From: Janthinobacterium fluminis
GTDB taxonomy: Bacteria; Pseudomonadota; Gammaproteobacteria; Burkholderiales; Burkholderiaceae_D
Assembly: GCF_028595325.1 (NCBI RefSeq)
Contig: NZ_JAQQXR010000001.1
Coordinates: 1,271,787 to 1,335,786, forward strand
DNA: 64,000 nucleotides
Direction: 5' to 3'
The translations under genes were made by a program, and so were the position numbers. Of this stretch, positions 25,323-34,952 are shown piece by piece; position 1 is the stretch's first letter; each line of letters begins with the position of its first letter. The notes under the pieces were generated by a model that was given only the letters and a program-made list of their open reading frames with translations, searched no databases and had not been told where the DNA came from.

Positions 25323-25838
25323 TCACTTGGCAAAGCTGATTTGCCGCTGCGCCTGCGCCGGCCGCTTGATGTGCTCCAGCGGCAGGCTGAAAGTCTGCTT
25401 GATGGTCTTCAGCGTCACCGTCGATTTGACGTTGGCCACGCCCGGCAGGCGCAGCAGGCACGCCGTCATGAAGTCGGCGAACGAGGCCAGATCCGGCACG
25501 GCGATGCGCAGGATGTAGTCGGCCTCGCCCGTCACCGACAGGCATTCGAGCACCTCGGGGATGTCGGCAATGGCCTGCTCGAAGCGCCCGCCCTGCTCGC
25601 CCTGCCGCTCCAGCGTCACGTGGGTGAAGGCGATCACGCCCAGACCGACGACCTCGGGCTTGAGCACGGCCACGTAATGCGAAATCACCTCGCTCTCTTC
25701 GAGCCGCTGAATGCGCCGGCTCACCTGCGAGGTCGACAGGTGCACCTCCTCGCCCAGCGCGCTATTGGTGGCGCGGCCGTCGCGCTGCAGCGCCAGCAGC
25801 AGGTCCACATCGTAGCGGTCAACGACTACCTTGCTCAT
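25323..25838 (-). CDS. Lrp/AsnC-family regulator
   Basis: 171 residues from ATG 25838 (MSKVVVDRYDVDLLLALQRDGRATN), with GGAG six bases upstream; two in-frame ATGs further up are less likely. The N-terminal helix-turn-helix (NSALGEEVHLSTSQVSRRIQRLEESEVI) and the C-terminal RAM domain (LERQGEQGGRFEQAIADIPEVLECLSVTGEADYILRI) are complete. It faces hpd across 218 bases, and relatives sense aromatic amino acids, so control of hpd and tyrB is likely. Half-sites for an oligomeric regulator are visible in the gap. Confidence 0.9.
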   Translation of the reverse strand: MSKVVVDRYDVDLLLALQRDGRATNSALGEEVHLSTSQVSRRIQRLEESEVISHYVAVLKPEVVGLGVIAFTHVTLERQGEQGGRFEQAIADIPEVLECLSVTGEADYILRIAVPDLASFADFMTACLLRLPGVANVKSTVTLKTIKQTFSLPLEHIKRPAQAQRQISFAK

Positions 25839-25868
25839 TTCATTCTCCATTTTGCATTTTTCCGCATA

Positions 25869-25914
25869 TTTTGTGCGAAAACCCCATTTAAGTCCACACA
25901 AAACGCGCACAAAA
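25869..25914. promoter_or_regulatory. Candidate AsnC-type operator between regulator and hpd
   Basis: TTTTGTGCG (25869-25877) and CGCACAAAA (25906-25914) form a 9-base inverted repeat, and a further direct CACAAAA lies at 25897, 11 bases before the second. Helically phased half-sites are usual for Lrp-family octamers. They lie in the gap between the regulator start (25838) and hpd (26057). Confidence 0.4.
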
Positions 25915-26056
25915 TGCGATGGTTGCGCACTAACATATCACCCAATCCCCGGTCTGCGTCGCGCCGGTGGCAGCAACTCGCCGCGCCGGCGGATAATATC
26001 CGCACGGCGCCCGACCCGTCCCCCGTTACACCATACTTATAATTAGGAGCACAACA

Positions 26057-27133
<1,077 letters not shown>

Positions 27134-27190
27134 AGCCCGACCCCTGACGGCGCAAGCCCCTTGCGCCGGTTTGATAAATTGAGGAATCCC

Positions 27191-28384
27191 ATGTTTGAAC
27201 ACGTAGAAACCTACCCCGGCGACCCTATCCTGACGCTGAACGAAACCTTCATCGCCGACACGCGCGCCGGGAAAATTAACCTGGGCATCGGCGTCTACCT
27301 CAACGATGCGAGCAAGCTGCCGGTCATGCGCGCCGTGGCCGAAGCCGAAACGGCGCTGCTGCAAAGCCCGGGCGTGCGCCCCTACCTGCCGATGGAAGGC
27401 GCACCGGCCTACCGCAAGCAGGTGCAGCGCCTGCTGTTCGGCGCCGACTCCGCGGCGCTGGCCGCCAAGCGCATCGCCACCGCGCAAACGCTGGGCGGCT
27501 CCGGCGCGCTGAAAGTGGGCGGCGATTTCCTCAAGTCCTACTTCCCCAAGGCGCAGGTATGGATCTGCGACCCGACCTGGGACAACCACCGCGCCATCTT
27601 CGGCGGCGCCGGCTTCACCGTCAACGCCTATCCCTACTACAGCGCGGCCCTGCAGCACGTCGACTTCGACGCCATGCTGGCGGCGCTGGGCAAGGTGCCG
27701 GCCGGCGACATCGTCGTGCTGCACGCCTGCTGCCACAACCCCACCGGCGCCGACCTCAGCGAACAGCAATGGCGCACGCTGGCCACGCTGGTGCGCGAGC
27801 GCGGCCTGCTGCCCTTCTTCGACATCGCCTACCAGGGCTTCGGCGCCGGCCTCGACGAGGACGCGTTTGCGATCCGCCACTTCGTCGCCGAAGGCATTCC
27901 GCTGCTCGTCGCCAGCTCGTTCTCGAAGAACTTCTCGCTGTACGGCGAACGCTGCGGCTCCCTGAGCATCGTCTGCGACAACGCGCCGGAAGCGGACAAT
28001 GTGCTGGGCCAGTTGAAGGCCGCCGTGCGCCGCAACTACTCGAATCCGCCCACGCACGGCGCCCGCATCATCTCCGCCGTGCTGGAAAACCCGGCGCTGG
28101 ACGCCGAGTGGACGGGCGAGCTGAACGCCATGCGCGGCCGCATCCAGGCCATGCGCGAAGGTCTGTACGCGCAATTGCGCGCGCTGCGCCCCGACCGCAA
28201 CTTCGACTACCTGATCAAGCAAACCGGCATGTTCAGCTACACAGGCCTGACGGTGGCGCAAGTCCGCAAGCTGCGCGAGGAATCGGCCATCTACCTGCTG
28301 GAATCGGGCCGCATCTGCATCGCCGCGCTGACCCAGGCGACGCTGTCGACGGTGGCCGCCGCCATCGCCAAAGTCATCGACTAA
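27191..28384 (+). CDS. tyrB: Aromatic amino acid aminotransferase
   Basis: 397 residues, a class I PLP aminotransferase that makes 4-hydroxyphenylpyruvate from tyrosine. It has ACCHNPTGADLS for the phosphate region and Lys246 in SSFSKNFSLYGER for PLP. The opening EHVETYPGDPILTLNETFIADTR is typical of AspC/TyrB. GAGGAA lies eight bases before ATG 27191. With hpd it forms the first two steps of tyrosine catabolism and ends at the terminator at 28415. Confidence 0.93.
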   Translation: MFEHVETYPGDPILTLNETFIADTRAGKINLGIGVYLNDASKLPVMRAVAEAETALLQSPGVRPYLPMEGAPAYRKQVQRLLFGADSAALAAKRIATAQTLGGSGALKVGGDFLKSYFPKAQVWICDPTWDNHRAIFGGAGFTVNAYPYYSAALQHVDFDAMLAALGKVPAGDIVVLHACCHNPTGADLSEQQWRTLATLVRERGLLPFFDIAYQGFGAGLDEDAFAIRHFVAEGIPLLVASSFSKNFSLYGERCGSLSIVCDNAPEADNVLGQLKAAVRRNYSNPPTHGARIISAVLENPALDAEWTGELNAMRGRIQAMREGLYAQLRALRPDRNFDYLIKQTGMFSYTGLTVAQVRKLREESAIYLLESGRICIAALTQATLSTVAAAIAKVID

Positions 28385-28414
28385 GCATCGCGCACGCAGC
28401 AAGCCAGAAACAAG

Positions 28415-28441
28415 AACCGGGGTCGCCCCCGGTTTTTTTTT
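28415..28441 (+). terminator. Rho-independent terminator of hpd-tyrB
   Basis: AACCGGGG pairs with CCCCGGTT (8 bases, 4-base loop) and is followed by a run of nine T. It is 30 bases past the tyrB stop and just before the end of the convergent YbaK-type gene. Confidence 0.9.
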
Positions 28442-28448
28442 GCCGGCA

Positions 28449-28904
28449 CTAGCAAACGTCTACCCAGAGGCCGCGCGTCACCGCCGCCAGTTGCGCCGTG
28501 CTGATCCGCACGGCCGTGTGCACGGCGCCGGCGGCCGGCATCACCTCGTCAAAATTGCGCAAAGACTGGTCCAGATAGATGGGCAGCGCCTGCGCCAGGC
28601 CGAAGGGGCACACGCCGCCGACCGGATGGCCGGTCAGTTGCGCCACCTCGTCGGGCGCCAGCATCTTGCCCTTGCCCAGCGCGGCCTTGAACTTCTTGTT
28701 GTCGACGCGGGCGTCGCCGCTGGCGACCAGCAGAATCACCTGGCCGTCGCCGAGGCGGAACGACAGCGTCTTGGCGATGCGGCCCGGCTCGACACCGTGC
28801 GCCTCTGCCGCCAGGGCCACCGTGGCGGTGCTGACCTGCAATTCGATGATGGGAATATCCAGCTGATTGGCTAAGAAGAAATCTCGTACGGATTGCAAGC
28901 TCAT
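28449..28904 (-). CDS. YbaK/EbsC-type aminoacyl-tRNA deacylase
   Basis: 151 residues from ATG 28904 (MSLQSVRDFFLANQLDIPIIEL). The fold motifs of the YbaK/ProX family are visible: ELQVSTATVALAAEAHGVEPGRIAKTL, VASGDARVDNKKFK, and GGVCPFGLAQALPIYLDQSL, with the conserved Lys and GxxxP region. Such proteins hydrolyse mischarged Cys- or Ala-tRNA(Pro). The frame extends 18 codons upstream but the family begins near this ATG. Hairpin copy 3 lies 57 bases upstream. Confidence 0.88.
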   Translation of the reverse strand: MSLQSVRDFFLANQLDIPIIELQVSTATVALAAEAHGVEPGRIAKTLSFRLGDGQVILLVASGDARVDNKKFKAALGKGKMLAPDEVAQLTGHPVGGVCPFGLAQALPIYLDQSLRNFDEVMPAAGAVHTAVRISTAQLAAVTRGLWVDVC

Positions 28905-28960
28905 TGGCGGTATCGCGGCAGGTTGGGTTTCAAGGGAATGGAGCAATGATGATAGCAAGC

Positions 28961-29019
28961 CTGGGGACAGACCACGATTTTCAAGAAAGAATTTCTTGGA
29001 AATCGTGGTCTGTCCCCAG
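28961..29019. repeat. Hairpin repeat, copy 3
   Basis: A 28-base stem with one mismatch and a 3-base loop; arms start CTGGGGACAGACCACGATTT, as in copies 1 and 2, but the inner part is AAGAAA instead of GGGAAA. It lies between the divergent YbaK-type and TetR genes. Confidence 0.88.
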
Positions 29020-29029
29020 CTTTCCGCTT

Positions 29030-29063
29030 GACTAGAACTAAATTCTAGAAGAATATTCTAGTC
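29030..29063. promoter_or_regulatory. Operator of the TetR regulator at 29064
   Basis: A 34-base inverted repeat with arms GACTAGAA and TTCTAGTC. It holds two overlapping 15-base sites, TAGAA-CTAAA-TTCTA (29033-29047) and TAGAA-GAATA-TTCTA (29046-29060), 13 bases apart. It touches the start codon at 29064. This is a convincing autoregulatory operator for the TetR protein, possibly also controlling the hydrolase. Confidence 0.75.
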
Positions 29064-29684
29064 ATGAACCCGCCCGACATCCAAGCGCAATCGACCGACC
29101 GCAAGTCGGCGATCCTGGCCGCCGCCCTCGCCGTCTTCTCCGAAAAGGGGATCGAGGCGACCACCATCGACGACATCCGCCAGCGCAGCCAGGCGTCCGT
29201 CGGCAGCATCTACCATCATTTCGGCAACAAGGAGAGCATCGCCGCCGCCCTGTTCGCCCTGGGCCTGGACGACTACTGGGGCCAGTTGATCGCCCGCACA
29301 CGGGCCGCGCCGGACGCCGAACAGGCGATCCGCGCCCTGCTCACCACCCACCTGGACTGGATCGTCGCCAAGCCGGACCTGGCGCGCTTCCTGTTCGCGC
29401 GCCGCCAGGCCGTCAGCCCCGCCCACGAACAGGCGATCCGCGACCTCACCGCCGCCCACTTCAAGGAATTCTTCGCGCTGTTCAAGCCCTGGTTCAAGCA
29501 AGGCATACTGCGCCGCCTGCCGTTCGAGCTGTACGGCCCTCTGCTGCTGGGGCCGGCGCAGGAATTGTCGCGCCACTGGCTGGGCGGCCGCGTCGGCCTC
29601 GACCCGCGCTCCGCCGCCGGGGAACTGAGCCGCGCCGCCTGGCTCAGCCTGGCGGCCGACGCGGCGCCGCCCTCCCAAGTCTGA
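29064..29684 (+). CDS. TetR-family regulator
   Basis: 206 residues. N-terminal DNA-binding helices: KSAILAAALAVFSEKGIEATTIDDIRQRSQASVGSIYHHFGNKE (about 14-57), followed by an all-helical ligand-binding region. The start codon abuts a palindromic operator, so it likely represses itself. The hydrolase gene follows after 42 bases and is a likely target. Ligand unknown; the neighbour suggests an ester or lipid-like compound. Confidence 0.9.
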   Translation: MNPPDIQAQSTDRKSAILAAALAVFSEKGIEATTIDDIRQRSQASVGSIYHHFGNKESIAAALFALGLDDYWGQLIARTRAAPDAEQAIRALLTTHLDWIVAKPDLARFLFARRQAVSPAHEQAIRDLTAAHFKEFFALFKPWFKQGILRRLPFELYGPLLLGPAQELSRHWLGGRVGLDPRSAAGELSRAAWLSLAADAAPPSQV

Positions 29685-29726
29685 ACAAGACCGTTTCGAC
29701 GCTTCTTTTTGATAGGACTCACGCAT

Positions 29727-30620
29727 ATGGCAGCCAAGCGCCTCACCCTGAACACCGACGATGGCCAGACCTTGGCCGTGTATTGCCACGAACCGCAGCA
29801 GGCCCTGCGCGCCGAGGTCGTCATCGCCCCCGGCATGGCGATACCGCAATCCTTCTACGCCGAGTTCGCCGCCTACCTCGCCGGCCAGGGTTGCCGCGTG
29901 TGGACCTTCGACTACCGCGGCATGGGCGAATCGCGGCAAGGCTCGCTGCGCGGCTGCAAGGCCGACATTTCCGACTGGGTCGGGCGCGATTGCGACGCCG
30001 TCGTGCGCCACGCCAGCATGGCGCCGGAGCGCACACCGCTCTTCCTGCTCGGCCACAGCCTCGGCGGCCAGACCGCGCCGCTGCTGCCGTCCATACAGCG
30101 GCTCGCCGGCATCATCAACATCGCCGTCGGCAGTGGCACGATGCGCCATAACCAGCCGGCGACGCGGCGCCTGGCGCCCCTGCTGTGGCACGTGCTGACG
30201 CCGCTGCTATGCCCGCTCTTCGGCTACTTCCCCGGCGCCCGCATCGGCGTCATCGGCGACGTGCCGCGCGGTGCGATGGCGCAATGGCGCCGCTGGTGCC
30301 TGACGCCGGACTACCTGCTGTCGGGCGAACCGGGCGCGCGCGCCGCCTACGCCCGCGTCCGCTGTCCGGTGCTGGCCCTGACTTTCAGCGACGACGAGCT
30401 GCTGCTCGAATCCGGTTCGCGCATGCTGCACGGGGCCTACAGCGGCGCGCCGGTCGACTACCGCGAACTGACGCCGCAACAATTCGATGTGCCGCGGATC
30501 GGCCATTTCGGCTTTTTCAGGCGCAACCAGGAAAAGGTATTGTGGCCGCTGGTCAGCGACTGGTTGCAGCAGCGCTGCGCCGACATGCAGCCTGGCTTGG
30601 CCCGGCTGAGCGAAGCGTAA
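29727..30620 (+). CDS. Alpha/beta hydrolase
   Basis: 297 residues from ATG 29727. Nucleophile elbow LLGHSLGGQ (Ser111), oxyanion region VVIAPGMAIPQSFY, acid residue likely in FSDDELLLE, and histidine in RIGHFGFF near the end. It resembles the YheT/serine aminopeptidase-like hydrolases, with no signal peptide, so cytoplasmic. It sits behind the TetR gene and is probably under it. Substrate not predicted. Confidence 0.87.
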   Translation: MAAKRLTLNTDDGQTLAVYCHEPQQALRAEVVIAPGMAIPQSFYAEFAAYLAGQGCRVWTFDYRGMGESRQGSLRGCKADISDWVGRDCDAVVRHASMAPERTPLFLLGHSLGGQTAPLLPSIQRLAGIINIAVGSGTMRHNQPATRRLAPLLWHVLTPLLCPLFGYFPGARIGVIGDVPRGAMAQWRRWCLTPDYLLSGEPGARAAYARVRCPVLALTFSDDELLLESGSRMLHGAYSGAPVDYRELTPQQFDVPRIGHFGFFRRNQEKVLWPLVSDWLQQRCADMQPGLARLSEA

Positions 30621-30644
30621 GCGGCATCTCCCGCCATGCGGCAG

Positions 30645-31565
30645 CTACTTTTCCGCAGGCGCAGCGTGCAACTTCAGCAACAGGGCCTTGTAATCGGCAA
30701 TCGGACCCAGTCCCATCTGGGCCCGGCGCGCGTCAAGATGCGCCTCGTCTTCGACGGAATACATTTCTTGCTTGCCCAATTGATTCGTTTGAAACTGGCT
30801 GCCATAGCGCTGCTTTTTGCCGTCATACATCAAGTCCCGGTCGACGCTCAGCGCAACGCTGGCCCAAGGCAACTCCCCCTTCTCGGCCGCAGTCTTCATG
30901 TATGGCAGGCATTGCTTCAGCAGGGAAGCGCTGCCGTGTTGAACCAGCAGCCACACGGCCTTGGCGGCTTTCCCTCCCACCAACTCCGCGCCCGGCCAAC
31001 CCTTGCTGCGGATGATGTCCCGAACCCTGGCCTCATTGCTTGCGTCGAGTAGGGCAACCTCCCGGCCCAAAGCGGGATCTTGACGCGCCGCTATCCAGCG
31101 ATTGCGCACTTCCTGATCCGCAGCCTCCATTGCCTCGAATTCCGCCGCAAGCTGGGGATCGCTGCCCTGTTCACGGTGGAGCAACAAGTCAAGGCGGCTG
31201 TTTGGCCCCGGCAGCGTGAGGCTATGCTGGAGCGACGCCCAGCCAGGCGCTTTCGCGCCGATGATGTAGTCGCCGGCCGCCAAGTTGAGCACATAGCCCC
31301 CATCCGCGACCTCGCCTTGGAACATCTCGCCGCCATCGCCGCCGAGCTTGAACGCCAGGACAACGACGCCGTCGGGTAGCGGACCCGACGCGCGCAATGC
31401 GCCGTCAATACGCACGGCGCCACCATTGGCAAACGCCAGCGTGGCAAAACACATAAGCAAGGGCATCAGCGCCAGCGGAATACAACGTGCAATCAAAGGA
31501 AATCCCGTCATTAGTGGTAATAGGAATAGCGTCAGGACTACTCGCGCAGCCTTTCCGCTCGCCAT
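30645..31565 (-). CDS. Exported DUF6624-type protein
   Basis: 306 residues if started at 31565; ATGs at 31511 or 31466 would also leave a signal-like stretch, so the start is uncertain. A hydrophobic leader ends near FANGG, then a beta-sandwich region (about 50-130, DGVVVLAFKLGGDGG). The second half has AADQEVRNRW, GKAAKAVWLLVQHGS and KQRYGSQFQT, which resemble DUF6624 proteins. Function unknown. It is convergent with the hydrolase gene at 30620. Confidence 0.65.
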   Translation of the reverse strand: MASGKAARVVLTLFLLPLMTGFPLIARCIPLALMPLLMCFATLAFANGGAVRIDGALRASGPLPDGVVVLAFKLGGDGGEMFQGEVADGGYVLNLAAGDYIIGAKAPGWASLQHSLTLPGPNSRLDLLLHREQGSDPQLAAEFEAMEAADQEVRNRWIAARQDPALGREVALLDASNEARVRDIIRSKGWPGAELVGGKAAKAVWLLVQHGSASLLKQCLPYMKTAAEKGELPWASVALSVDRDLMYDGKKQRYGSQFQTNQLGKQEMYSVEDEAHLDARRAQMGLGPIADYKALLLKLHAAPAEK

Positions 31566-31897
31566 ACAAGCTGGAACATTTCAATGATTATATCAATACA
31601 AACTTTGCGGAAATTACAGGGCGGCCCCGTCCAATACCAGGTGCGCGGCCCGGCCGCCTGACTCGCGCAGCCATGCGTTTGGCTCGCGCAGTCTAGCCAA
31701 AGCCCCCTGCCCGTCCGGCGTTTCGCTTTAAGATCAAGGCCCGAGTCAATTGTTGTATTGACACGGTTTTCCTCCTGTCATGCGCGCGGACCGGCCACCG
31801 CTTTCCGCGCGCGGCGAACAACTTCTCACAAGGAAAGTGGAGCAAACCCCGCGCTGGATTGATCTTTGCTGCATGCAAACGGAAGGATGAGAAGCCC
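31566..31897. other. 332-base intergenic region before the lipid cluster
   Basis: No gene is seen. It contains a perfect inverted repeat GTCAAT-N6-ATTGAC at 31745-31762, which overlaps a TTGACA that could serve as a -35 element, although no good -10 follows at the right distance. The remainder is GC-rich and shows no clear terminator. It probably holds the promoter and an operator for the reductase gene at 31898. Confidence 0.5.
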
Positions 31898-33451
31898 ATG
31901 GAACACGTCTTGAAGGACACTTTCCCCACGCTGGACGCTCGGGCAGCCCTGGCCGGCAAGCACATCCTCCTCACCGGCGCCACCGGCTTCCTCGCCAAGG
32001 TCGTGCTGGAAAAACTGCTGCGCAGCGTGCCCGACGTCGGCGGCATCACCCTGCTGCTACGCGCCGGCCGCAACGGCGCCGACGCGCGCGCCCGCTTCGA
32101 GCGCGAGATCGCCACCTCGTCCGTGTTCGACAAGCTGCGCGCCGAGCGCCCGCGCTGGCTGGAACGCTTCTTCGCCGACAAGCTCGACTGCGTCACCGGC
32201 GAGGTGACGCAAGCGGCATTCGGCCTGCCGCTGGACGCCTTCGCCGCGCTGGCGCGCCGCACCGATCTGGTCATCAACGCCGCCGCCAGCGTCGATTTCC
32301 GCGAGGCGCTCGACGCGGCGCTGGCCATCAACGCCGTCGGCGTGCTGAACGTCGCCGCGCTGGCGCGCGCCGCCGGCGCGCCGCTGATCCAGGTGTCGAC
32401 CTGCTACGTCAACGGCTACCGCCGCGGCGACATGCATGAGCGGCAGGTCGAGCCTAGCCGCGGGGCGATTCCGCGCCACCCGGACGGCCACTACGACCTG
32501 TCGCGCCTGCTGGAGCGTCTGCAGCACCGCATCGAGGAAATCAAGGAGCAATGCGCCGACCCGCAGCTGCGCGCGCGCCGCCTGACCGAGCTGGGCATCG
32601 CCGAGGCGAATTACTACGGCTGGAACGACAGCTATACCTTCACCAAATGGATGGGCGAGCAACTGGCCATGCGCGCCATGCGCGGGCGCGCGCTGACCAT
32701 CGTGCGCCCGTCCATCATCGAAAACACGCTGCGCGAACCGGCCGCCGGCTGGATCGAAGGCGTCAAGGTGGCCGACGCCATCATCCTCGCCTACGCGCGC
32801 GGCAAGACCAGCTTCTTCCCGGCCACGCCCGGCGCGGTCATCGACATCGTGCCGGCCGACCTGGTCGCCAACAGCATCGTGCTAGCCGGCGCCGAGGCCC
32901 TCTGCGACGGCGCCGGCCGGCGCATCTACCAGGCGTGCAGCGGTTCGCGCAACCCCGTCCTGCTGGGCACGCTCATCGACCTGATCCAGACGGAGGCGCG
33001 GCGCAACTGGCGCCACTATGAGCGGCTGTTCTACCGCGCGCCGAAGCGCGACTTCCGCGTCGTCAGCCGCGCCGCCTTCCTGCTGATGCTGCGCGCGCTG
33101 GGCGCCGGCCTGGGCCTGTGGAGCGGCGCGCGCCGCCTGCTCGGCGCCGGCCCCTCGCCGGCCTTGCAGGCGCTGCGCACCACGCAGACGCTGGCGCAGA
33201 CCTTTTCCTTCTACACGGCGCCGCGCTGCCGCTTCCACAACGACGCGCTGATGGCGCTGGCGCGGCGCTTCGGCGACGGCGCCCGTTTTCCCGTCGACCC
33301 GGCGCTGATCGACTGGCCCGACTACCTGTGCCGCGTCCACATGGGCGGCTTGAACCGCTATGCGCTGCGGGACAGGCCGGCGCCGGCGGCCCCGTACCCG
33401 CAAGCGGAGCCCGGCATCGGCGCCGGCACACTGGACATTCAATCAAGCTGA
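31898..33451 (+). CDS. Fatty acyl-CoA reductase (alcohol-forming type)
   Basis: 517 residues from ATG 31898. The NAD(P)-binding motif is TGATGFLAKVV (about residues 26-36), and the active-site YxxxK is YTFTK (Tyr246, Lys250), in the order of the Male-sterility/FAR domain. A FAR-type C-terminal domain follows (about 370-500). The family reduces fatty acyl-CoA to fatty alcohol. It is about the size of plant and insect reductases and lacks the long N-terminal part of Marinobacter-type enzymes. The wax-ester synthase type gene follows after 38 bases, which makes fatty-alcohol supply for esterification plausible. Confidence 0.86.
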   Translation: MEHVLKDTFPTLDARAALAGKHILLTGATGFLAKVVLEKLLRSVPDVGGITLLLRAGRNGADARARFEREIATSSVFDKLRAERPRWLERFFADKLDCVTGEVTQAAFGLPLDAFAALARRTDLVINAAASVDFREALDAALAINAVGVLNVAALARAAGAPLIQVSTCYVNGYRRGDMHERQVEPSRGAIPRHPDGHYDLSRLLERLQHRIEEIKEQCADPQLRARRLTELGIAEANYYGWNDSYTFTKWMGEQLAMRAMRGRALTIVRPSIIENTLREPAAGWIEGVKVADAIILAYARGKTSFFPATPGAVIDIVPADLVANSIVLAGAEALCDGAGRRIYQACSGSRNPVLLGTLIDLIQTEARRNWRHYERLFYRAPKRDFRVVSRAAFLLMLRALGAGLGLWSGARRLLGAGPSPALQALRTTQTLAQTFSFYTAPRCRFHNDALMALARRFGDGARFPVDPALIDWPDYLCRVHMGGLNRYALRDRPAPAAPYPQAEPGIGAGTLDIQSS

Positions 33452-33489
33452 CGTCGACAGCAGGCGGCGCGGCACAGGAGACAACAGCA

Positions 33490-34854
33490 ATGAAGCATGC
33501 ATACGCAGCGCGCGCGCCCGCACCAGCCGACGCCGCCGTGGCGCCGCCGGCTGGTGCGGCTGCGGCGCCCATGACGCGGCGCGACTACGCCTGGCACCGC
33601 ATGGACGGCGCAGCGAACCTGATGGTCATCAACAGCATCCTGCTGTTCGACGGCGACGTCGACATGGAGCGCCTGGTGTCGACCATCGCGCACCGCCTGC
33701 CCAACTATCCCCGTTTCACGCAAATCGTGCAGCGGCGCATGGGCCGCCCCCATTGGGTCGAGGACGCCGGCTTCGACATACGCGCGCACATCCGGCGCGA
33801 CAACGAAGCGCAGCCGGCCAGCCTCGGCGAACTGCAAAGCCGGATGGGCCGCATCGCCCACCTGCCGCTCGCGCCCGGCCGCCCGCTCTGGCACATGACG
33901 GTGATCGACCGGGCCGGCGGCGGCCACGCCATCGTCTTCCGCGTGCACCACTGCATCACCGACGGCCTCGGCCTGGTCCACGTGCTGAACCACCTGACCG
34001 ACGAGCATGGCCGCCACGGCAGGACGCCGTCGCCGCTCGGCCATCCGCATCGGGCCGCCGCGGCCGGCAACGCCGTGTGTTCGACGCTGGCGCGCGCCTG
34101 GGCGTGGCTGAAGATCGCCGCCCACGTGACGCGGCTGTCGCTGCTGCTGCCGGACACGCGCACGGAGCTGAAGGCGCCGCTGACGGGCGCCAAGCAACTG
34201 CTGTGGCTGCCGCCGCTGGACATGGCGCGCGTGCGCGCGCTGGCCAAGCGCATGGGCGTGACGCTCAACGACGTCTGGGTCGCCGCCGTCGCGGGCGCGC
34301 TGCGCCACTACCTCGCCGAACGCGGCCAGGCCGTCGACGGCGCCGCGCTGCGCGCCGCCGTCACCTTCAACCTGCGCGAGAAGGCCAACGCCTACCAGCT
34401 CGGCAACGAGTTCGGCCTCGTCGCCGTGGCGCTGCCCACGCATATTGCCGATCCCTGCCAGCGCCTGCGCCAGGCGAGCGCGCGCATGACGGCCATCAAG
34501 CGCTCGCACCAGCCGCAGGCGACGATGGCCTTCCTGTCCCTGGCCGGTTGCCTGCCGGCGCCGCTGCAGCGTTTCGCGCTGAACCTGTTCACCTCGAAGG
34601 GCTCGGTGGTGCTGACCAATATCGAGGGGCCGGCCAGCCGCCGCTACCTGGCCGGCAGGGCGCTGACGGACTTGATCTGCTGGGTGCCGCAGGCGGGCCA
34701 ACTCGGCGTCGGCCTGGCCTTCATTTCCTACGCCGGCCAGATCCAGCTGGCCCTGTTCGTCGACACCGGGCTGGTGTCCGAACCCGCCCGCCTGATGGCG
34801 CTGACCCAGGATGCCTTCGCCGAACTGGATAAAAACGCCGCGCCAGATAGTTGA
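33490..34854 (+). CDS. Wax ester synthase/diacylglycerol acyltransferase family protein
   Basis: 454 residues from ATG 33490, with GGAG 9 bases before it. The catalytic motif HHxxxDG is HHCITDG (His153-Gly159). Later features FNLREK, LGNEFGLVAVALP and VVLTNIEGP belong to the WES/DGAT C-terminal domain. The enzymes join a fatty alcohol or diglyceride with an acyl-CoA. Immediately after the fatty acyl reductase gene, wax-ester formation is the direct reading. The N-terminus (1-25) is Ala/Pro-rich and not typical. Confidence 0.87.
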   Translation: MKHAYAARAPAPADAAVAPPAGAAAAPMTRRDYAWHRMDGAANLMVINSILLFDGDVDMERLVSTIAHRLPNYPRFTQIVQRRMGRPHWVEDAGFDIRAHIRRDNEAQPASLGELQSRMGRIAHLPLAPGRPLWHMTVIDRAGGGHAIVFRVHHCITDGLGLVHVLNHLTDEHGRHGRTPSPLGHPHRAAAAGNAVCSTLARAWAWLKIAAHVTRLSLLLPDTRTELKAPLTGAKQLLWLPPLDMARVRALAKRMGVTLNDVWVAAVAGALRHYLAERGQAVDGAALRAAVTFNLREKANAYQLGNEFGLVAVALPTHIADPCQRLRQASARMTAIKRSHQPQATMAFLSLAGCLPAPLQRFALNLFTSKGSVVLTNIEGPASRRYLAGRALTDLICWVPQAGQLGVGLAFISYAGQIQLALFVDTGLVSEPARLMALTQDAFAELDKNAAPDS

Positions 34855-34952
34855 AAAATAATCTAGTAAATAATTTAATATTTGTTTACCTTTTGATATT
34901 TTTACTCTACTCTTGGTTCCGTAGTTCCTAAAAACAATCTCCAGGAGTAAAT

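Noticed and set aside
31758..31786. Sigma70 promoter before the fatty acyl reductase
   Set aside because: TTGACA is present, but the sequence 17 bases later (tgcgcg) is no -10 element.
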